6,429 bases of DNA. Origin: Candidatus Coatesiibacteriota bacterium (GTDB lineage Bacteria; RBG-13-66-14). Position 1 is the first letter of the stretch. Every line of letters starts with the position of its first letter. The notes beneath the pieces are model-generated. The model was not told where the DNA came from. It did not search any database and was given only the letters and a program-made list of their open reading frames with translations. Location: positions 1 through 6,429 of the forward strand of contig WJMB01000133.1 of the NCBI GenBank assembly GCA_014728185.1. Direction: 5' to 3'. Made by a program: the position numbers and the translations under genes. This document shows positions 1-6,429 of the stretch, in pieces.

Positions 1-97
1 CACGGTATTCCACGGCTCCAACAACGGCGGGCGCCCAGAGCGACCGGCGTCTCCGCCCGGGGCAAATCTACGGCTCAATTAGCGCCGGTGTGGGCGT

Positions 98-113
98 TGG
101 CACGTTTCTTGCA
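98..113 (+). promoter_or_regulatory. Sigma-54 (RpoN) promoter, rightward
   Basis: The plus strand reads TGGCACG-TTTC-TTGCA. The invariant GG (99-100) and GC (111-112) are separated by exactly 10 bases, matching the known -24/-12 consensus TGGCACG-N4-TTGC(A/T) at every defined position. Transcription would begin near 124 and run right, into the 3' end of the minus-strand gene ending at 252, so the product would be antisense to it. No plus-strand gene lies downstream. A sigma-54 promoter needs an enhancer-binding activator, and its site would lie off the left edge or was not recognised. The promoter call is by sequence match only. Confidence 0.65.
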
Positions 114-184
114 TTGACGCCCGGGCGCCCGTGCCCCTTCAAGCAACCAGCGGACACGCTCGCTCGACGGCCGGCGCTCGTGAT

Positions 185-200
185 AGCAAGAAACGTGCCA
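185..200 (-). promoter_or_regulatory. Sigma-54 (RpoN) promoter, leftward
   Basis: Read on the minus strand this is TGGCACG-TTTC-TTGCT, with -24 GG at 198-199 and -12 GC at 186-187, a full match to the RpoN consensus. Transcription would start near 174 and run left off the window. This is the more useful of the pair, because it could drive a minus-strand gene whose start lies just beyond the left edge. A leader of about 170 nt or more without a convincing start codon is visible. The upstream activator site would fall around 260-350, inside the end of the neighbouring coding region; I saw no clear palindrome there. Confidence 0.65.
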
Positions 201-251
201 ACGCCGGGAGGGGCGGGTCTTGATTCGAATTGTCGAGACGCCGGTCGCGGC

Positions 252-2600
252 CTACTCGGCCCCATCGTCCCCGTCGGGTGAGATGTATCGGCTGATGACC
301 TCGAGGTTGGGACGGATGGTCTGGGCGGTGCGGAAGCCCCGCGGCAGGGTGTACTCGACGAAGGGGTGATCGTCGGTGACCGGCTCGACGTCCTCGACGT
401 AGGCCCGGAAGCTATCGTTCTCGAGGGCCAGGGTCTGGTAGAGGGCCAGCGGCCCCGGCACCCCGACCTCGGTCAGGGTGGCGGTTATGTCCCTGTCGGC
501 GGCGGCCATTCGGAAGCGCTCGACGTCCAGGTTCAGCGGCTCGTTGGAACCCAGCAGCACGGCGTCGTCGCCGGTGACCCAGAGCTGGATGTGGGGGAAG
601 ACCTGGGCGAAGCTGGCGGCCATGGCCCGCATGTCGGCCACGGGCACCTGGTAGAGGGGGATCCACTGGGTACAGATGCCGCCGGGCTTGAGCGCCTGGG
701 AGCAGAGCTCGTAGTACTCGACGGTATAGAGGTTGACCACGCCGGCCAGGGCCGGATGCATCGGCTCGGCGGTGATGACGTCGTAATCCCGGTCGGTGCA
801 GAGCAGGTAATTGCGGCCGTCGTCGATGATCACCCGGGCCCGGGGGTCTTCGAGGACGTCGAGGTTGAAGGCGCTGAAGTAGGGCGCCATCTCGATCACG
901 CCGGGGGCGATTTCGACACAGTCAACACAGCGGACGCTTTCGTGGAGGGCCAGGGAACCGAAGGTCGAACCCGAACCGAAGCAGATCACCAGCACGTCCT
1001 CGGGGTGCGGGTGAACCAGCATGGGCAGGTGGGCCAGCAGGCGGTTCTTGCGCATATCGGCCACAGCGGTGTAGGTGGCCTGATTGCCGTCGATGAGCAG
1101 GGTCCGGGTGGGCAGTCCGGCGGTGCCGAGCTGCTCGGGGCGCTCGCGGACCTCGATGACGCCGGAGGCGGTCTCGGCGTAGTCCAGCAGTACCTCGCCG
1201 TCCTGGAGGAAATTGGCGCCGAGCTTGTCGAAGGGCAGCCAGAGCAGGCCGAATCCCAGGGCTGCACCGCAGGCGATCAGGCCGACCAGGCGGCGCGTCT
1301 TCTTCTCGACGTAGCGCCGGAAGGCCACGGCGGCGATGGTGATGCTGATCCCGGCCAACAGGAAGAGACTCCACTGGAAGCCGATCAACGGCACCAGGAC
1401 GAAACCGGTCAGCAGGCTGCCCAGGATGGTCCCCAGACCGTTGGCGGCGTAGACCTCGCCGACGCGCTCGCCGACCCGGCCGACCTCGCGGGCGTAGAGT
1501 TTGATCACCACGGGGAAGAGCATCCCCAGAAGCAGCGTGGGCAGTATCATCACGATCAGGGTCAGCACCAGGGAACTGCCCACCAGAGAGCCCCAGTCGG
1601 TCAGGCCGCCGACGACGGCCTGGCTGAGGTTACCCATCGCCCGGGGCCAGTTGAGGGCCAGACCTGTGGAGAGCAGGGCGGTGAAACCGACCCCGGCCTC
1701 GAGCCAGGCGAAGGCCGTCGCGGGACGCTTCAGTCGCTTGACCAGACGGGAGCCGATCAGGCCGCCGATCGCCAGGCCGATCAGGTAGATACCCAACATC
1801 GCCGAGAAGGTGTAGGTGATGTTGGAGAACCAGAGGATCAGCGTCCGGGTCCAGACCAGTTCCATCCCAAGGGCGGCCAACCCGCTCAGGGCGTAGAGCC
1901 AGAGCAGCAACCGCGCCCGGTTCGGTTTCTCCGGCGCGGGGGTTCGCTCCGGTTCGATGAGCGCCCCCTGCCCGCGGCTCAAGAGGTAGGCCAGGGCGCC
2001 GGCCAGCAGGTTCAGCCCGGCGGCCAGGTAGGTGGCTCCCCAGAGGCCCAGCTTCTCGATAAGCAGAAAACCGGCCAGGAAGGTGCCGACAACGGCGCCG
2101 GCGGTGTTGAGGCCGTAGAGCAGTCCCACCCGGCGGCCGATGGTTTCGGGTTTCGAGGAAACGTGACGGGCCAGCACGGGCAGCGTGGCGCCCATCAGCG
2201 TCGTCGGCAGCACCAGTACCAGCAGGGCCAGCAGTCCGCGCACGACGATGAACAGCGCTCCGCCGCCCCCTGTGACGTTATAGAGCGGAACGTAGATCTG
2301 CTCGACCAGAACCAGCAGCAGCGGCACGGCCAGGCCCAGTACGGCGACGCCGCCCTGGAGCAGGGAGAACAGGCGCAGGGGTCGCCGGACGCGGTCGCCC
2401 CAGCGTCCCAGCAGCCAGCTCCCCAGGGCCAGGCCGCCCATGAAGGCCGCCAGCACCGTGGCCGTGGCCTGACTGGTGGCCCCGAAGACGAAGGACATCC
2501 GGCGCAGCCAGACAACCTCGTAGATCAAACCGGCGGCACCGGAGACGACGAAGAGGGCCGCCACGGCGGAGAAGCGGGAGACGCGTTTGGCAGTGGTCAT
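252..2600 (-). CDS. Fused polytopic membrane / spermidine-synthase-like protein
   Basis: A 782-residue protein with about 13 hydrophobic segments (residues ~11-456) followed by a soluble Rossmann-type domain (~460-782), the layout of the fused MFS/spermidine synthase family. The membrane part is an internal duplication: GLIYEVVW (24-31) recurs as GMELVW (245-250), LPTTLMGATLPV (131-142) as LPTLLLGMLFPV (353-364), and the following LYGLNTAGAVVGT block (161-173) as VYAANGLGTILGS (383-395). The soluble part has the nucleotide-binding loop GSGSTFGS (542-549), acidic E563 after the second strand, DDG (593-595), and the family stretch from YDVITAEP to LKPGG (606-641). The aspartate usual for polyamine synthases in the DSSDP-like loop is Glu612 here, and the usual YHE segment reads KNR (518-520), so true spermidine synthesis is doubtful. 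Substrate and transport activity are unknown. The ATG at 2600 begins a typical membrane N-terminus, but no Shine-Dalgarno is evident before it and no alternative start fits. The stop is TAG. Confidence 0.9.
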   Translation of the reverse strand: MTTAKRVSRFSAVAALFVVSGAAGLIYEVVWLRRMSFVFGATSQATATVLAAFMGGLALGSWLLGRWGDRVRRPLRLFSLLQGGVAVLGLAVPLLLVLVEQIYVPLYNVTGGGGALFIVVRGLLALLVLVLPTTLMGATLPVLARHVSSKPETIGRRVGLLYGLNTAGAVVGTFLAGFLLIEKLGLWGATYLAAGLNLLAGALAYLLSRGQGALIEPERTPAPEKPNRARLLLWLYALSGLAALGMELVWTRTLILWFSNITYTFSAMLGIYLIGLAIGGLIGSRLVKRLKRPATAFAWLEAGVGFTALLSTGLALNWPRAMGNLSQAVVGGLTDWGSLVGSSLVLTLIVMILPTLLLGMLFPVVIKLYAREVGRVGERVGEVYAANGLGTILGSLLTGFVLVPLIGFQWSLFLLAGISITIAAVAFRRYVEKKTRRLVGLIACGAALGFGLLWLPFDKLGANFLQDGEVLLDYAETASGVIEVRERPEQLGTAGLPTRTLLIDGNQATYTAVADMRKNRLLAHLPMLVHPHPEDVLVICFGSGSTFGSLALHESVRCVDCVEIAPGVIEMAPYFSAFNLDVLEDPRARVIIDDGRNYLLCTDRDYDVITAEPMHPALAGVVNLYTVEYYELCSQALKPGGICTQWIPLYQVPVADMRAMAASFAQVFPHIQLWVTGDDAVLLGSNEPLNLDVERFRMAAADRDITATLTEVGVPGPLALYQTLALENDSFRAYVEDVEPVTDDHPFVEYTLPRGFRTAQTIRPNLEVISRYISPDGDDGAE

Positions 2601-2771
2601 CGGTGAAAGGGGTCCGGGTTGGGGTGGTTGTCGCGGATCCGGGCCTGGAGAGGAAGAGGTCGATCCGGGTTGTCATCAACCCCACGCTCCGCCGAGCACC
2701 CATTGAGCCCGACGACAAGCTGAGGAGTCGGCGCTGGATCTTAACCGAGCGCCCGGACTCGACGACGGAGC

Positions 2772-2801
2772 ATTATACGATAGCCGGCGCGCCGGCGTCA
2801 T
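2772..2801 (-). promoter_or_regulatory. Sigma-70-type promoter for the fused membrane gene
   Basis: On the minus strand a perfect TATAAT (2772-2777) is preceded by an 18-bp spacer and ATGACG (2796-2801), which matches TTGACA at four of six positions. The predicted start near 2765 gives a 5' leader of about 165 nt before the ATG at 2600. The only gene it can serve is the fused membrane protein, which would therefore be transcribed separately from the protease upstream. The spacer is filled by a perfect palindrome, which suggests repressor control. The -10 is strong and the -35 weak. Confidence 0.5.
2783..2796. repeat. 14-bp perfect palindrome in promoter spacer, overlapping hairpin
   Basis: GCCGGCGCGCCGGC is its own reverse complement and lies wholly between the -35 and -10 boxes, overlapping the -35 by one base. 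It is the position of an operator that would block RNA polymerase. An alternative fold overlaps it: CCGGCGCG at 2802-2809 pairs with CGCGCCGG at 2788-2795 over 8 bp, leaving the -35 hexamer as the 6-nt loop. That second hairpin begins 3 nt past the protease stop codon, so it could also help end or stabilise the protease transcript. No T-run follows, so it is not a canonical intrinsic terminator. Confidence 0.5.
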
Positions 2802-2812
2802 CCGGCGCGGAT

Positions 2813-3466
2813 TCAGAAGAAGGGCGTGCTCAGGTAGGCGTAGAGCCAGTAGAAGATGTTGAAGTAGGGCCGCAGCACGCCTGTGAAGATCAGCAGGATG
2901 ATCAACAGGAAACCGAACTGGCTGTAGCGCGCCACGAACATCGCCGCCCGGGGCGGCAGGAAGGTCAGCAGGATGCTCGAGCCGTCCAGGGGCGGGACGG
3001 GCAGGATGTTGAAACCGGCCAGAATCAGGTTCAGCAGGACGCCGAAGTGCAGCAGCGTCAGGAATATCCCCGAGGCGTTCATCTGCCCGTAGGACCAGGG
3101 GTCGACGCCGAAGAGGTAGGCCGCCTGGAGCGCCAGGGTGAAGATCAGCGCCAGAATGATGTTAGATCCCGGCCCGACCAGACTGACATAGAGACGGTCC
3201 CACTTGGGATCGCGTAGGTTGCGCACGTCCACGGGCACGGGCTTGGCCGCCCCGATGATGAAGCCGGCCTGGCTGATGATCAGCAGCGCCGGCAGCAGGA
3301 TCGTGCCGAAAAGGTCGATGTGCGGAATGGGGTTCAGCGTCAGCCGACCGGCCAGGCGGGCGGTGTCGTCACCGCGGCGGTCGGCCATCCAGGCGTGGGC
3401 CGCCTCGTGAAAAGAGAGGCTGAACAACAGCACGGGGATGGAGATGATGATCTCGAACCATTGCAT
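2813..3466 (-). CDS. Site-2 protease family zinc metalloprotease (M50)
   Basis: A 217-residue integral membrane protease of the compact SpoIVFB-like site-2 protease type, expected to cut transmembrane segments within the cytoplasmic membrane. The zinc motif HEAAH (residues 20-24) sits in the first hydrophobic helix. AKPVPVD (74-80) is the family hairpin segment, SLVGPGSN (95-102) matches the usual SLAGPxxN turn, and NILPVPPLDG (153-162) supplies the third zinc ligand Asp161 in the LDG motif. About six hydrophobic stretches are present. There is no PDZ or CBS domain, so substrate access is not gated by a fused sensor. Length is normal for this subgroup. The open frame continues upstream to 3685, but the added residues are polar, have no family resemblance and run through a tandem DNA repeat. 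The ATG at 3466 has a GGAG ribosome site and gives the correct N-terminus. No substrate or anti-sigma partner gene is visible nearby. Confidence 0.92.
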   Translation of the reverse strand: MQWFEIIISIPVLLFSLSFHEAAHAWMADRRGDDTARLAGRLTLNPIPHIDLFGTILLPALLIISQAGFIIGAAKPVPVDVRNLRDPKWDRLYVSLVGPGSNIILALIFTLALQAAYLFGVDPWSYGQMNASGIFLTLLHFGVLLNLILAGFNILPVPPLDGSSILLTFLPPRAAMFVARYSQFGFLLIILLIFTGVLRPYFNIFYWLYAYLSTPFF

Positions 3467-3473
3467 GGGGCTG

Positions 3474-3477
3474 CTCC
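3474..3477 (-). promoter_or_regulatory. Ribosome binding site fixing the protease start
   Basis: On the minus strand GGAG lies 7 nt before the ATG at 3466. It selects this ATG over the longer frame that starts near 3685 and agrees with where M50 homology begins. Confidence 0.7.
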
Positions 3478-3620
3478 GCGTTGTCGGGCGCGGGTCGAGG
3501 GATGATGCGCGGTGGGTGGCTTCCTTCGAGCAATCGTTCCGTGGGTGGCCTAACCGGCTACTGTATTTGAGCGCCGTTGAAGGCCGCTGAGGAATCCGTT
3601 TACGCGATCTTGGGGATCCC

Positions 3621-3724
3621 AACAAGGGTCCACGATACGCGTCCTTTATACGCGTACTTGATAAGCGGACCAGATACGCTACCAATTCAAGCGCCCTAGA
3701 TAAGTGTCCTGGCTAAGCGCTCAA
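3621..3724. repeat. Degenerate 13-bp tandem repeat, about eight units
   Basis: Cutting the sequence every 13 bases from 3621 gives units beginning at 3621, 3634, 3647, 3660, 3673, 3686, 3699 and 3712. All resemble GATAAGCGTCCTA. By hand, matches to this consensus are 8, 11, 9, 10, 9, 9, 11 and 9 of 13; the next unit (3725) matches only 3. On the minus strand the units end in a GC(T/G)TATC-like core. The period is not a multiple of three, so this is not a peptide repeat. Two units together form a 7-bp hairpin (TACGCGT at 3636-3642 with ACGCGTA at 3650-3656). The array lies 155-258 bp upstream of the protease start and at the left edge of the low-GC island. Its function is unknown: possible protein-binding array, replication slippage product or element boundary. 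Confidence 0.65.
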
Positions 3725-4082
3725 GATGGCATCATGGAACTTGTTCGGACCAAATCAGGGCTGATAAAGAGAGCTTCACGAGCGAAAAACAGCTGTTTTG
3801 TTGCGTTCAGCTTGAATCACTATACGATCATGAGCAGTCTTTTTTTAAGGGATTACCACCTGAAACTGAACCTACGTCGAAACAAAAAACAGCGGTATTT
3901 AGAAAGGGAGTGCTGACAGCTGCCTCAAGAATGTTTCCAGATCGACAAGCCAATAAGGTCTTCGTATCTGATAAGGTGACTGGTTAAAAGCAGATAGCTT
4001 CCATATGGCTGGTAAGCCCAGGATGCAAATCAGGGGTCGAGACTTCAAGCCTCTCAACGTCCTTCAGCATTCTGTTTGAAAC

Positions 4083-4119
4083 GCCCGCTTCGGGCAAGCC
4101 TGGTTTTCCGCCGTCAGGC
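4083..4119 (+). other. Two adjacent hairpins in the low-GC island
   Basis: GCCCG (4083-4087) pairs with CGGGC (4091-4095) around a CTT loop. Two bases later GCCTG (4098-4102) pairs with CAGGC (4115-4119), extendable by a G-T pair inside. This is the most GC-rich part of an otherwise low-GC island, as expected if RNA structure is selected. No T-run follows, so it is not an intrinsic terminator. It could be part of a longer RNA that includes the fold at 4239-4324. Confidence 0.35.
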
Positions 4120-4238
4120 ACGCACGGGCAGTGACAGCTTGCGCAGCTACAAAGTAAATGATAACAAGCAATTAGCTATATATGCCTGTTAAGGAACGTG
4201 TGATAATCCCTTTTTTAATAATGAGGCGGTTATGAGTC

Positions 4239-4324
4239 GGGCGGCAAACGGGTGACCTTTATCTGCAAGTCAATAGGCAGGAGGGGTTATCCTCCGAGTG
4301 CAACCCTTGCAGCCGCCACTTTTT
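4239..4324 (+). ncRNA. Candidate structured RNA with terminator-like 3' end
   Basis: A closing stem GGCGGC (4240-4245) with GCCGCC (4312-4317) encloses three consecutive hairpins: CTGC/GCAG (4263-4266, 4277-4280), GGAGG/CCTCC with a GGTTAT loop (4280-4284, 4291-4295; the shared base 4280 can pair in only one), and TGCAA/TTGCA with a CCC loop (4299-4303, 4307-4311). GGGT (4250-4253) could instead pair with ACCC (4303-4306). Five T (4320-4324) follow two bases after the closing stem on the plus strand only, giving orientation. It is not a tRNA: there is no T-loop, no acceptor of the right form and no anticodon arm. A GCCGCCACT stretch recalls part of the cobalamin riboswitch, but the rest of that motif is missing. 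No family is assigned. Confidence 0.3.
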
Positions 4325-4643
4325 GACTGCTGATAAATGATGGGCTTATTGTCTGCAAATCGTGTATTAACAGCGAAATACATTCACAACCCGGTCCGAA
4401 CAGGGTATACGATCCCCTCAAGATTAATCGACTCTTGCCGCTGGAGCATCAGGCGGAGACAGCGACCCGGGGACGATAATCTCCTTGGCGCACCGAGCGG
4501 CGACGGCCGGGGTACACGAAGGAGCGGCTCCTGTTCAACGCCGCCGTGGTCGCCCGACGGCGAGCTTTGGCAGCTTGCCCGGTTTGGTTGCTGACTCAGC
4601 GGCGGTCATCCTGAGACACCGCAGGCAAACCTGGAACAGCCCC

Positions 4644-6429
<1,786 letters not shown>

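Larger units (their letters stand above)
93..205. repeat. 20-bp perfect inverted repeat, 73-bp spacer
   Basis: The arm at 93-112 is the exact reverse complement of the arm at 186-205. The match stops abruptly on both sides: 92/206 and 113/185 do not pair. The 73-bp spacer is GC-rich and contains smaller palindromes, including CGCCCGGGCG at 118-127. No target-site duplication is visible outside the arms and no T-run follows on either strand, so neither a transposon end nor an intrinsic terminator is well supported. Each arm contains a complete sigma-54 promoter consensus, which is the better explanation. The short open frames crossing this stretch on both strands mirror each other because of the repeat and are not counted as genes. 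Confidence 0.9.
3661..4440. other. Low-GC island without an intact gene
   Basis: By hand count about 366 of 780 bases are G or C (47%), against roughly 65-70% in the flanking genes; individual 60-base lines fall to 35-38%. The region contains many stop codons in all frames. The longest starts available (GTG at 3704 for 70 codons, ATG at 4337 for 85 codons) give proteins with no recognisable motif, and the second runs out into GC-rich sequence. Two sub-regions stand out: a 67% GC line with paired hairpins (4081-4140), and a branched fold with a terminal T-run (4239-4324). The most likely reading is a horizontally acquired or decayed element. No transposase, integrase or flanking direct repeat was recognised. 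The remaining gene-free stretches 3467-3620 and 4441-4643 are GC-rich and otherwise unremarkable. Confidence 0.7.

Noticed and set aside
1..82. Plus-strand frame open from the left edge to a TAG at 80-82, possibly the end of a gene
   Set aside because: It is too short and unremarkable (Pro/Gly/Arg-rich) to tell from chance in GC-rich DNA; sequence to the left is needed.
93..205. Intrinsic terminator for the fused membrane gene
   Set aside because: The stem is long, but the loop is 73 nt and no T-run follows on the minus strand. Sigma-54 promoter identity explains the arms better.
68..281. Overlapping small open frames on both strands (GVGTFLA...NVPTP)
   Set aside because: The two peptides resemble each other only because the underlying DNA is an inverted repeat. 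Neither has a ribosome site or motif.
366..2606. 746-codon open frame on the plus strand opposite the fused membrane gene
   Set aside because: Its protein is a Gly/Gln/Glu/Asp-rich string with no motif, typical of the antisense of a GC-rich hydrophobic gene, while the minus-strand frame has clear family motifs.
2603..3217. 204-codon plus-strand open frame across the protease 3' half
   Set aside because: It is antisense to the M50 motifs, its composition is low complexity, and it has no recognisable domain.
3548..3554. GCCTAAC as part of an integron attC site
   Set aside because: No matching GTTRRRY partner or stem lies at a suitable distance, and there is no integrase or cassette structure.
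3467..3685. 73-residue N-terminal extension of the protease
   Set aside because: The ATG at 3466 has a GGAG site and starts at the conserved first helix. The extension is encoded by tandem-repeat DNA and is unlike M50 N-termini.
3621..3724. 13-mer array as a replication-origin unwinding element
   Set aside because: Origin 13-mers are AT-rich and flanked by DnaA boxes. These units are about half G+C, and I found no DnaA box cluster or origin-linked genes.
3704..3916. 70-codon GTG-start frame in the island
   Set aside because: No Shine-Dalgarno and no motif are visible, and it competes with a longer stop-free frame in another phase; the length is expected by chance.
3989..4175. Cys-rich minus-strand frame (CSCASCHCPC...) of about 60 codons
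   Set aside because: It has no good start, follows a stop directly, and lies antisense to the hairpin cluster; the length is within chance expectation.
4239..4324. Degenerate tRNA
   Set aside because: The three-hairpin layout superficially resembles a cloverleaf, but the last hairpin has a 3-nt loop, there is no TTC-type T-loop, and no anticodon arm of the right size.
4239..4330. Cobalamin riboswitch core (GCCGCCACT stretch)
   Set aside because: The other conserved blocks, including the B12 box and the downstream arms, are absent, and no cobalamin gene follows.
4337..4594. 85-codon ATG-start frame at the right of the island
   Set aside because: It crosses the low-GC/high-GC boundary with no motif or conserved composition, and no ribosome site was recognised.

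Overview
The window looks like a chromosomal segment of a high-GC bacterium. Its three real genes all lie on the minus strand. From right to left these are a 5'-truncated multi-GAF HD-GYP cyclic-di-GMP phosphodiesterase (4644 to the right edge), a compact M50-family site-2 protease (2813-3466), and a fused polytopic membrane/spermidine-synthase-like protein (252-2600). The genes are strongly GC-rich; a spot count of 4681-4740 gives 42 of 60 G+C. No gene here fixes the taxonomy. Two consensus sigma-54 promoter sequences imply an RpoN-containing bacterium, and the HD-GYP protein implies cyclic-di-GMP signalling.

Layout: positions 1-251 hold no convincing gene. They hold a perfect 20-bp inverted repeat (93-112 and 186-205) in which each arm is a textbook -24/-12 sigma-54 promoter, and the two promoters face each other across 73 bp. 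Next comes the fused membrane/synthase-like gene. Its leader (2601-2812) carries a sigma-70-type promoter with a TATAAT box, a 14-bp perfect palindrome between -35 and -10, and an overlapping 8-bp hairpin just past the protease stop codon. The protease gene has a clear ribosome binding site.

The 1.18-kb gap 3467-4643 is the odd part of the window. It begins with an ordinary GC-rich leader. It then enters a degenerate 13-bp tandem repeat (about eight units, 3621-3724) and an island of about 780 bp (3661-4440) at about 47% G+C by hand count. The island has no convincing intact gene. It contains two closely spaced hairpins (4083-4119) and a branched, cloverleaf-like potential RNA fold ending in five T (4239-4324, plus strand). 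Positions 4441-4643 return to GC-rich sequence in which I see nothing definite.

The genes do not form an obvious pathway. The HD-GYP protein would couple ligand-sensing GAF domains to cyclic-di-GMP breakdown. The site-2 protease would cut an unknown membrane substrate. The membrane/synthase-like protein has an SAM-binding fold but lacks the usual polyamine-synthase catalytic signature. The protease and the fused protein are separated by 212 bp with a promoter between them, so they are probably separate transcription units. The island separates the HD-GYP gene from both.
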